Source: Larix sibirica (lineage: Eukaryota; Streptophyta; Pinopsida; Pinales; Pinaceae). Taken from it: a stretch of DNA of 13,297 nt. The first letter of the stretch is position 1. Each line of letters starts with the position of its first letter. Below are positions 1-7,929 of the stretch, in pieces. The notes beneath the pieces were generated by a model. That model was not told the origin of the DNA. It did not search any database and saw only the letters and a list, made by a program, of their open reading frames with translations. Position numbers and translations under genes: made by a program. The stretch lies in contig NWUY0300058776.1 in the NCBI GenBank assembly GCA_004151065.3, positions 7,315-20,611 of the forward strand. The letters are read 5' to 3'.

Positions 1-240
1 CATCACTTTTGTTAGTCGCAATGCTCTTGTGCATAGCGTGTTACTTATATGGTTAGAGCATTCCTTATGTGCATCATTCCATTGATTATATGTGTTACTT
101 ATGTGCATTACATATGTCACTTACATTAGGTGTGTTTCTTATGTGTGCGAGTGTATCTCTTATGTTAGTTGTGTCAATTATATGTATGCGTGTGTCAAAT
201 ATGTCACTTAGGTGACACTGTTCTATTTCACACAATGTTG
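1..240. repeat. Degenerate low-complexity TATGTG/CTTATGT-rich tract
   Basis: The words cttatgtg, ttatatg, atgtcactta and gtgtg recur irregularly throughout this stretch without a fixed period. It looks like a decayed simple repeat or the edge of a satellite-like array. No open frame of note is present. The left boundary is cut by the window. Confidence 0.55.
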
Positions 241-708
241 ACTTGAAAAGTTGTTAACTTTGATCAACTTTGTAAAAAAACACAATTTCTACTTTATGTG
301 TGAGGTCATATAGTAATTAGTCCATTACTAAACAACCTAAAATGGGAGTCCTACCTTTCACTATTAAAGTTAAAAATTTATGTTAATAAAAATTAAATAT
401 AAGTTATGAGATAAATATCAAAATTAACTCTAAGAATATAATGTTAAAAGCTAATTACAAATAAAAACTTAGCGATAGATGGTAGCTACATAAATTTCAT
501 AATTACCTTACCATCTACTTACTTTTGTAGTAGGATAATAGTGCATATGTTTGAATATGTAACAAGCACAATGAGACAAATTAGATGCATGTGGGACACA
601 ATATGTGGCAAACTAAACAAAACATGATGCACCTTCTTTGAAATAGAATATGTCATTTTTATGTCCTTTTAAGCCATCTTTGCATCTTCTTTGCAACATT
701 AATTGAGA
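241..708. other. AT-rich intergenic DNA, no gene seen
   Basis: This stretch is strongly AT-rich, with stops in every frame. I see no splice-bounded exon, RNA gene or recognisable transposon terminus. Confidence 0.5.
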
Positions 709-786
709 CAAGAAGGATATAAAACAAGACAAAATTAAACAAGAAGGCAAGAAGGATATAAAACAAGACAAAATTAAACAAGAAGG
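709..786. repeat. Perfect 39-bp tandem repeat, two units
   Basis: Two identical 39-bp units (709-747 and 748-786) begin caagaaggatataaaacaag and are purine-rich on the plus strand. A partial third start follows (the aaggatgcaagg region from 780 on). The exact match implies recent slippage duplication or an assembly effect. It lies just upstream of the poly-A tract where the next duplication begins. Confidence 0.9.
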
Positions 787-842
787 ATGCAAGGATACGT
801 AAGAAAAGAATACAAAAAGTAATGCCCCTTATAGTGTCCCTT

Positions 843-1134
843 TTTGCTTATTAAAAAAAAAGAAAAAAAAAGAAAAGAAAAAATACAAGGGATAGAGATG
901 CAAAAATGATACCTCGACATGTATTGTAGTGGTACATGGATAAAAGCACAAGGTGCCACACCACACCACTTTAACCCATTTCAACTAATCAATAAATAAG
1001 ATAGGAACATGAATTAAGCCATCTATATTAAAAATCAAATGCATTGCAAAATAAATTTTAAAGGTATTTTCCACAATTTGATCAAGTTTAAACTAACCCA
1101 ACCATTTACAAATATTCTTCGAGTTTTTAGAATA
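843..1134 (+). repeat. Direct duplication, first copy (left of N at 1135)
   Basis: This 292-bp segment starts tttgcttatt, runs through an A-rich tract with interspersed G (about 853-891), and ends gtttttagaata directly before the N. The same sequence resumes directly after the N. Apart from the A-rich tract and its edge (atacaagggatag versus aggggtggag), the two copies look identical by eye. The pattern fits overlapping contig ends that were not merged. A genuine tandem duplication is less likely. No coding function is visible. Confidence 0.85.
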
Positions 1135-1135
1135 N
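1135..1135. other. Single N: probable contig junction
   Basis: One ambiguous base is placed exactly where the 843-1134 copy ends and the 1136-1437 copy begins. The coincidence argues for an unmerged overlap between contigs and against a simple base-call ambiguity. Confidence 0.8.
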
Positions 1136-1437
1136 TTTGCTTATTAAAAAAAAAGAAAAAAAAAGAAAAAAAAAAAAAAAAAAAAAAAAAAGGGGTGGAG
1201 ATGCAAAAATGATACCTCGACATGTATTGTAGTGGTACATGGATAAAAGCACAAGGTGCCACACCACACCACTTTAACCCATTTCAACTAATCAATAAAT
1301 AAGATAGGAACATGAATTAAGCCATCTATATTAAAAATCAAATGCATTGCAAAATAAATTTTAAAGGTATTTTCCACAATTTGATCAAGTTTAAACTAAC
1401 CCAACCATTTACAAATATTCTTCGAGTTTTTAGAATA
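1136..1437 (+). repeat. Direct duplication, second copy (right of N at 1135)
   Basis: This 302-bp copy corresponds to 843-1134 and is about 10 bases longer because its poly-A tract (about 1146-1191) is longer and less interrupted by G. After the tract the two copies run in register to tagaata at 1431-1437, and this copy then continues into unique sequence. A homopolymer length difference is the kind of mismatch that would stop an assembler from merging contig ends. Confidence 0.85.
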
Positions 1438-1457
1438 AAGTAGTAGCATTGCAACCC

Positions 1458-1541
1458 CAAGTGAATTACTATTTAATGTAAATTACTAACCCAAGTAAAT
1501 TCTTGTACACCTTATGTCAAGTGAATTACTATTTAATGTAA
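1458..1541. repeat. 24-bp direct repeat, 60-bp spacing
   Basis: The 24-bp word starting caagtgaattactattta occurs at 1458-1481 and again exactly at 1518-1541. A partial echo (cccaagtaaatt) lies between them. It is probably a small tandem duplication with a diverged spacer. No function is inferred. Confidence 0.85.
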
Positions 1542-3440
1542 CTCTCAATTAATTAGTTTTTCCTTATTCATAGGGTCTGACATTCTTATGACCACTATTG
1601 GGAAACCAATACTATTTTATCAGACTTTGTCAAAGTCAAAAGACTCCATAATAAATCCAACAAACGTTGTTTTTTACTTTGATTCAATTTGATTTGTTTG
1701 TTTGAATTTATCATTGTGTCACACTAAGTGCCTTAGTCTTAATGATCACAACTTTAATGAAAGGTATATATGAAAAAAATACCATATTTCCCCTTTCTTG
1801 ACATTTAGAGGGTTCAAAAATATTTTGTTTTCACCTCCATTTCTCCAATTTAACTGTTGACATTTTTGTTTCATGCAATCTTCCCTTATGTGCACACCTA
1901 ATGTATGGTTCTACTACATTTGAATAGACTCATTGATGATATAACCCAATCTATGATTCTACAACATTTGAGTCAACTCATCTACAATGCATTTCTCCCT
2001 TCTCCTTATTATCCAATGGTTGTGTTTAATTTCTCTTTACCTTAGCAACAATAACGAGTGTTAGAATTTCCCATAACATTTTTCTTCAACAACGATGGTG
2101 TTGAATTCAACATGCATCACCATTCTTTTAAAATATTTCACTACCTACTATGGTTTCTTTGTACCGATACATGGTGGTGTAGTCTAACAAAAGCAATTCA
2201 TCCACACTCTATCACTGTTAGGAAACAATGTCATTTGACGAAACACAATCTTCTACACAATGTCTAGCGTGTTTATTTGCAATTTGTTCTACATGGAACA
2301 ACCCCAATCTATGAATTAGATTAGTGACTCCAAGTTGGTGTGGCGAGTCTTCACTAAGAACTAATGAATTTTTAAATATTTGATCAATGTTGTTGCAATT
2401 GCAAACTATATGTAATCGATTAGCGTACGATCATCTCGATTCACCAACACATATCCTAAAATTAATTTTGTGTTCTTCCCGTTCTTATGTGTTTATTTAC
2501 CACCATGCAATTACTAATGACAGTGAATTTAATTGCAAAAATAAAACTCAATGCAAGAAATTCTTAATCACACATAAAGATATATCCTAGAGAAACCAAG
2601 TGTAGGAAAAATCTAGTTTGAAATGGCTTGCTTGATGATGTTTATGTGACCCCAAGAATCTCTTCTTCTCAAAATCCCATGGGTTTCCTTGACTTGGAAG
2701 GGTTTCTCTAAACTTCCTAGGTCTTAGTCTCAAAATATTCTAAGGCATGTGATGCAAGCTTATAGGCATGGGGATTTACTTTCCATGCAAAAGGTATTTT
2801 CTTTGATGTGAAAGGACCAACAATAGAGATGTTAGACCTCTTCCTTTAAAAACTCCAATTTCCACATTCCTCCTTTGTCATGGGTTACGCCATCATTTAG
2901 TGATGGCAAGGGTAAAGGGAGAAGATGTTTCTCCACACCTCACTATTTGTTGCTTGCCTTGCCTCCACATAAAATTTATTATCACTTACTTGATGTGGAG
3001 TGGGGAGAGGTAACATTGCCAAAGCTTTGCTTTCAACTTTTCTGTACAATCACTGATGATGTCAAGGGTGGAAGGTAGAGATAACACATCCCACCCAAAC
3101 TTTTGCCAAGCTCCGCATTTTTCCTATGCTTGGGCTTCGCTTAACTGGGACTTGGCCAACACTCTATAATGTAGAGGGAGGAGAGGGAGTTCAATAGACC
3201 TCTCTAAACTTTTGTTTTTCCTTCCACATTATGCATTCTTAAAAGGACATAAAAGATTTCACCTTCAAGGGGGTTCTTAAACTCTGTATTTCATCCCTTG
3301 AGAAACAATGTCGAACTTGCACTTAGTCATTTTTCTTATTGTTCATTATCCATTTAGATCAATGAATATGAAACCTTCATATATCATTGATATTCAACAA
3401 GCATTGTTGATTTTCTAATAATTTTCTCTTCATCACATTC
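1542..3440. other. Intergenic DNA, no supportable gene
   Basis: About 1.9 kb with only short chance open frames, the longest near 70 codons (2058-2267, 2387-2590, 2875-3078). None shows a domain, a family resemblance or convincing splice-site flanks. A 7-bp inverted repeat, tcaacaa-gca-ttgttga, lies at 3394-3410. I cannot exclude fragments of decayed transposable elements, but I recognise none. Confidence 0.5.
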
Positions 3441-3840
3441 ACATCCATGGCTATTGGTCTTTCAAAGAAAGGCATAATCATTAAAAATAAAATTCTTCAT
3501 TATTCAATTTTGATTTCTTGCTCCTCTACAATTGATCAATGAATACTAACATAAATATCAGCATGAGAATATTAGTAACCACTACTATAAAAACAAATTA
3601 AAATATTAAAACATGAGAGAATTACTTTCTAGAGTTTTTGTTCTATGTGATCTTACACTACAACCTACAACCTACAACCTACACCCTCCTTCATGATCTA
3701 TATAATATTATGTTTATATATTTATTTCATATTATGACGACAATGTTTTAATTTTTTATTAATTTATCTTTCGTATGTTAGACCTTTTCTCCCATTGTTA
3801 CATGCACACAAAGTGTTGGAGAACTCCCCCAACCAAGTTA
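3441..3840 (+). repeat. Diverged repeat unit 1 (non-coding, unknown)
   Basis: This unit begins acatccatggctattgg and ends near ccaaccaagtta. It aligns in order with 3942-4526: the ccatgg...tctttcaaagaaaggcata start, an aatgaatact...atatcag block, an attactttct...tatgtgatctta block, an acaacctacaccctcc block, then attatga-gacaatgtttt and ccttttctcccattgttaca. Similarity is clear but imperfect, with substitutions and indels, so this is an older duplication than the N-flanked ones. It lacks the ~190-bp middle section (about 4175-4362) found in unit 2. It could be a non-autonomous mobile element or satellite relic. No protein is encoded. Confidence 0.65.
3658..3687 (+). repeat. Short tandem repeat of ctacaac(c)
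   Basis: Roughly three to four consecutive copies of a ctacaac-type decamer occur here. Repeat unit 2 has a single equivalent at about 4157-4172, so the array expanded within unit 1. Confidence 0.8.
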
Positions 3841-3908
3841 CACGTCCATGGCATCGGTCCTTCAAAGAAAGGAGAATCCCTTGTGATTGAGTATCAAATT
3901 GGTTTACC
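3809..3908 (+). repeat. End of left contig: overlaps both following pieces
   Basis: 3809-3872 (64 bp) repeats at 3910-3973 with one mismatch (c3843 versus t3944). 3875-3908 (34 bp) is identical to 4195-4228 and to 7598-7631. This segment therefore joins the 64-bp word directly to the aatccc... word with only two bases (ag) between them. The copy after the N has 221 bases (3974-4194) at that place. It reads as one allele with a deletion, ending where the assembler stopped. Confidence 0.8.
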
Positions 3909-3909
3909 N
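3909..3909. other. Single N: probable contig junction
   Basis: One ambiguous base is flanked on both sides by the same 64-bp sequence (3809-3872 and 3910-3973). It is placed as an artificial join would be. Confidence 0.8.
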
Positions 3910-3941
3910 CAAAGTGTTGGAGAACTCCCCCAACCAAGTTA

Positions 3942-4526
3942 CATGTCCATGGCATCGGTCCTTCAAAGAAAGGCATAACCATTCATTATTTTTCTTCATT
4001 GTTCTATTTTAATTTCTTGTTCCTTCACAACTAACCAATGAATACTGATATACATATCAGCCTAAGAATATTGATAATTAATGATAAACAATCAAATTAA
4101 ATTATTAAGCATGACATAATTACTTTCTAAAACTTTTGTGCTATGTGATCTTATACTACAACCTACACCCTCCCTTGGTAGCTCAGGTTCAGTTAATCCC
4201 TTGTGATTGAGTATCAAATTGGTTTACCTTACGTTTTGCATGCATTTCCATTGTAGCATTTGGAATTGAAATGGTTTTTTTTTTATCTTTGATGCATGCC
4301 AATCCGAATAAAGGAGAATGTTGTTTGATCCCTATCGGCGTTCACTGACTGTGAGTTATGCAGTGATCTAATCTATATTATATTATCCTTATATTGAATG
4401 CTTATCTATTTCTTTCATATTATGATGACAATGTTTTAATTTTTATTAATTTATCATTCATATGCTGACCTTTTCTCCCATTGTTACATGCATATAAATT
4501 GTTGGAGAACTCCCAAACCAAGTTAT
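3942..4526 (+). repeat. Diverged repeat unit 2 (non-coding, unknown)
   Basis: This unit starts catgtccatggcatcgg and runs to the ccaaaccaagttata word. It is collinear with 3441-3840 and contains an additional central section, about 4175-4362, with a run of ten T. A perfect 7-bp inverted repeat, ctgatat-ac-atatcag, lies at 4045-4060. After 4526 the similarity to unit 1 stops. The right part from 4195 recurs at 7598-7929 because of the 3.4 kb duplication. Confidence 0.65.
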
Positions 4527-6435
4527 AAATGCACCTCTTTGTGAACCAATCAAGAAATCTTACTTCTGTTAAAGGCACAAACCTTATAAGTTTTCATGAA
4601 GTTTCAATCTTGTAGAACATTATTAGTAATGTCTCTACGTAAGTATGTTTTTAAGAAGTTTATAAAAATCATATACACAGATTAAAATTGTCATTAATAT
4701 AATATTTTTTTCCTTATCAACTAAGATTTTATAATTTCCTCTTATTGTTTTTATATTATCTTAATCCCTTGTGATATGAGAATATAATTCTACATCCTGA
4801 ACATTTGACAGTCTAATGTTTATCCTTGATAGTGCCTTTTTCCTTTAAAGATTGAGGATCTCAATCCATACCTTGATTTTCTAATTCGAAATTGAACCTC
4901 AAATTCCTCACAGTGCTCGTGCATCAATCATAAACCAATGCACTGATCTTTTCACATGACCTAAAACACTTGCAAAATATAAATAGTTGCATTGATCAAT
5001 TATTAACTGCATGCAAAATTTCATTTATAAAGACTAACTAGTTTACAATCTCATTGAAGACTGGAACATCTTCTAACACTACTTAAAGGAATTTACCATT
5101 CCTTAACAACAATAATTTATAAATAATTTTAGTTTAGTGATATCGTTGACTTAAAAGATAAATAACAAGTTAATGTGCTAAATTACAGGAATCAAGTTTT
5201 TTTAATTGCCATTCATTAAAGAAGAAAAGGGTACACTCAAAACTTATTGTAAGAAGCATTACTTACTGTATTTGAAGAAGTGAATGCTTCAAGGTTTATT
5301 GGGTGAGAGTTAAGACACATTTTGAACTTGAAATAAGTCCTTTCAAAAACTTCTGGAACTGAATTCACAAGATTATGTCCAATTTTAGACAATTTTTTTA
5401 ATGCAATCCCCTTAATTGGAGCACATGTTCTTACCCTGGGGTGTTTTCTACTTTCTTAGTTTCCTAACAAGGTTAACTTATCTTTTATTATTCAATGATT
5501 AGGATTTTAAATGCCATCATTAGGAAACCGTGTCACTAGTAAGACTGTAACTTATCTTCATCGTGGCTTTAAGCAGGTTTCTTTGATTGATGAATTTTTC
5601 TTTCACAGTGAAAATTTGATAATAAAGGGTCATACGAGACAGTTCAGAAGATGATATAGATGAGAGTTCGTCGTCCTCCTTGTGGAAAGTAATCCTTATG
5701 TATTGATACAAAAATAATAACACCAACACTGTACAATGTTTAGGCATAAGGATGTCCTCAACACAATAATCTTCTCTTGCCATTTCTCCCCCATACTTGA
5801 GGCACTAGCTGCTCCATTCTCAATATGAATATCCAGATTGACAATAACACACTCCTCACTTCCCAAACCAAAATTACGTGAGAATTTAGAACCTTGAGCA
5901 ACATCCATATAGTTTAGACACAAAAACACAAAACTAGCAGACATGGAGCTTGATTTAGAGGTTCAGACATTAGGCTTTTCAGGTTGTGCATAGCTTCCGT
6001 CCCAAATTGACCATGTTGTGTGCACAGGGAACAAACGATACTAGACACACAAAAGAGAATAGGGCCTTCAACGATTGCTATCAGGTACCCTCAAATCTAT
6101 TGGCTATTAAGCAATGTGTATTGCTGCAGTTGAGCAAGGGAACATGCCATGGTGAGAATGGATACCCCTCCTTCCCCACATGCACCTCAACAAGTAAACT
6201 AACTACAACGCCAAAGGGAGGCACTCAAACAGAACAATTAGGTTGTGTTAGTAATGGAGAGGTGGGATGATGCTGACACAACAACATGGGGACTTGCATC
6301 CCAAACCCTGCTTTTGGATTGCAAAAGCCCCACTAAACATTTTGCCTAGGATGCACAACATGCATCTACTTTGAACAGGCATTGCATGCATGTTAGTTGT
6401 GCCTACTGAATAATGCGTGCAGTATCAAATGGACT
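4527..6435. other. 3' flank of transporter copy 1, no supportable gene
   Basis: Open frames of up to about 95 codons occur on both strands (minus 5520-5783 and 5696-5944, plus 5986-6270). They overlap one another in different frames, have no recognised domain and are not bounded by an obvious gene structure. The minus-strand frame over 5237-5434 is also open but short. I treat all of them as chance frames. Their identity between the two 3.4 kb copies says nothing about selection because the copies are nearly identical throughout. Confidence 0.5.
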
Positions 6436-6441
6436 CTTATT
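6436..6441 (-). promoter_or_regulatory. Variant poly(A) signal site, copy 1 (AATAAG)
   Basis: On the minus strand this hexamer lies about 97 bases beyond the transporter stop codon. It reads AATAAG here and AATAAA in the other copy, because of the C at 6436 versus T at 9839. Plant poly(A) signals are loose, so loss of function cannot be assumed. Confidence 0.4.
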
Positions 6442-6538
6442 ACCAATAATGAAAAGTCAAAAGAAAAGCATACAGACTTATGGTATTAAAATTGAAACTC
6501 GGAAATGCAATGGATTGGAGATGGAACCTCCTCGATGG

Positions 6539-7024
6539 CTAGCTTGGCTTGAAGAACTTGAGCTTTAAGCCAGTGTCAACAATACTCCAAATTCCTCCAA
6601 TTGAAAATGCTATGCTCAATATAGAGCCAACTATCCCAAGCCCCCAATTTAAATACCAGCTAGCACTGTATTTTTCGGGCTTCTTGAGCAATAACCACAT
6701 GAAACAAGGGTACACAAAGGTCACTGGCAGTGTAACTCCCCCTAACAAACCCGCTAAGCTTGTAAGGAATGGAAGTGCAACTCCAACAAAGAAGGCAAAG
6801 AACACATATACAATACGAGACCCAGAACGAAACCACTGAGGACAGGGTTTGTTGGTCGAGCTGATGTACCCTGCTTCAGCAAGATCAAACATTGGCATAG
6901 AGTAAATTTGAAAGCTGCTTAGACAATTGATGACAATGAGAAGAAACGTTAGGCCCAAAAGTCCCCGTGATATGTCATGATTGTGGAATCCATATACAGC
7001 ATTCAAAATTCCTCCTTGAGGTAT
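6539..7024 (-). CDS. Terminal exon, transporter copy 1
   Basis: This exon runs from the acceptor ttgcag|ATACCTCAAGG to TAG (plus-strand cta at 6539-6541). It is identical in sequence to 9942-10427 and encodes the last four predicted membrane segments of the carrier, ending KLKFFKPS. Confidence 0.85.
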   Translation of the reverse strand: MPQGGILNAVYGFHNHDISRGLLGLTFLLIVINCLSSFQIYSMPMFDLAEAGYISSTNKPCPQWFRSGSRIVYVFFAFFVGVALPFLTSLAGLLGGVTLPVTFVYPCFMWLLLKKPEKYSASWYLNWGLGIVGSILSIAFSIGGIWSIVDTGLKLKFFKPS

Positions 7025-7130
7025 CTGCAATTACACCAAGACCAAATTCAAGTACTTGAAAACTTGTTCAAAATTTTGTAGTTAATTCTTGATCAATACA
7101 TTACTTTCCAATTGGAAAAAGAGCACTCAC

Positions 7131-7262
7131 CAAGTTCCCATAGGCCCAGTATCCTCCTATTGCAAGAGGGAACAAACAGAGAGCAATCAATGTATAAGCA
7201 ACCTTAGCTCCTCTCCACATTGGTACATACGCTGGATGCTTGAGGCTTGATGGCATTGTAGC
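7131..7262 (-). CDS. Penultimate exon, transporter copy 1
   Basis: A 44-codon exon between the acceptor atgcag|GCTACAATG and the donor AACTTG|gtgagt. It begins ATMPSSLKHPAYVPMWRGAK, which matches the LHT-family loop after the EIQ junction, and ends GGYWAYGNL. It is identical to 10534-10665. Confidence 0.85.
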
Positions 7263-7596
7263 CTGCATTTGCATGGGCATGAATTTGATCAGATGAAGCT
7301 AAGAAACATATTATCTAGATAGTATTTGCTGTGAATAAATGCTGACAATCAAATTTGACCAAAAATCCAATCAGCTACTGATACTCAGCCTGAAATGGAC
7401 CTACTACATCTTGAACTAAATTGTTGCAGATCGGAACAATAGATTATGTCTGAGTTTGACTCATGGAGTGGAGGTCATCAATTTTAGCCATCAACTATAG
7501 ATAAAAACAATTTTATCACCAATTATCCCAGCTTCCTATCATCTGTGATTCTGTACAGAGGTTCTGTTGTGGTATCTCTTCGCTTTGAAATGGTGC
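7263..7596 (-). other. Truncated intron of transporter copy 1
   Basis: This is the 3' part of the intron upstream of the exon at 7131-7262. The complete version is 10666-11549 in the other copy. It stops abruptly at the N at 7597. Confidence 0.8.
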
Positions 7597-7597
7597 N
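7597..7597. other. Single N: probable contig junction
   Basis: The base lies between the end of 3.4 kb copy 1 (ggtgc) and the start of copy 2 (aatccc). The 34 bases after it (7598-7631) exactly match the 34 bases ending at 3908, before the previous N. The two outer pieces are therefore probably continuous. Confidence 0.85.
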
Positions 7598-7929
7598 AAT
7601 CCCTTGTGATTGAGTATCAAATTGGTTTACCTTACGTTTTGCATGCATTTCCATTGTAGCATTTGGAATTGAAATGGTTTTTTTTTTATCTTTGATGCAT
7701 GCCAATCCGAATAAAGGAGAATGTTGTTTGATCCCTATCGGCGTTCACCAACTGTGAGTTATGCAGTGATCTAATCTATATTATATTATCCTTATATTGA
7801 ATGCTTATCTATTTCTTTCATATTATGATGACAATGTTTTAATTTTTATTAATTTATCATTCATATGCTGACCTTTTCTCCCATTGTTACATGCATATAA
7901 ATTGTTGGAGAACTCCCAAACCAAGTTAT

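Larger units (their letters stand above)
6539..7262 (-). pseudogene. 3'-terminal fragment of LHT-like amino acid transporter (two exons; likely the other allele)
   Basis: Two exons are present, 7131-7262 (44 codons) and 6539-7024 (161 codons plus TAG), separated by a 106-bp GT-AG intron. They encode exactly the same residues as 10534-10665 and 9942-10427. The sequence upstream of 7262 is intron that stops at the N at 7597, so the two upstream exons seen in the complete locus (11550-11977, 12284-12417) are missing. As drawn, this copy has no promoter and no start codon. There is no frameshift or stop inside the exons. Its truncation point coincides with an assembly junction, so it is most likely the same gene on an alternative haplotype contig. 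If the duplication were real, it would be a promoterless gene fragment. Confidence 0.75.
4195..7596 (+). repeat. 3.4 kb direct repeat, copy 1 (probable alternative haplotype)
   Basis: All 3,402 bases pair with 7598-10999 at a constant offset of 3,403. I found 12 substitutions and no indel, including identical lengths at the T10 run. The substitutions are at 4346, 4347, 4615, 4676, 5169, 5189, 5432, 5592, 5991, 6380, 6436 and 6453; none was seen from 6454 to 7596. The copy ends at ggtgc immediately before an N and lacks the upstream exons of the gene it contains. This fits an unmerged allelic contig better than a real tandem copy. Confidence 0.9.

Noticed and set aside
774-1262. Two minus-strand frames with a shared MAPCAFIH start (774-959 and 1035-1262)
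   Set aside because: They are the same sequence seen twice because of the N-flanked duplication. Most of each is a phenylalanine-rich read of the poly-A tract.
3764-3982. Opposed open frames on both strands across the N at 3909
   Set aside because: They read through an ambiguous base at a probable contig junction and consist of the duplicated 64-bp word.
4177-4200. tRNA-like words tagctcaggt and ggttcag...aatccc
   Set aside because: The words are adjacent, not separated by anticodon and variable arms, and no acceptor stem pairs around them. There is no tRNA gene here.
5986-6270. Plus-strand 94-codon frame (twin at 9389-9673)
   Set aside because: No recognised domain, unremarkable composition, and it lies in the 3' flank opposite the transporter without gene structure.
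6549-6839. Plus-strand 96-codon open frame (and its twin at 9952-10242)
   Set aside because: It is the antisense shadow of the transporter's terminal exon, whose minus-strand translation matches a known carrier family.
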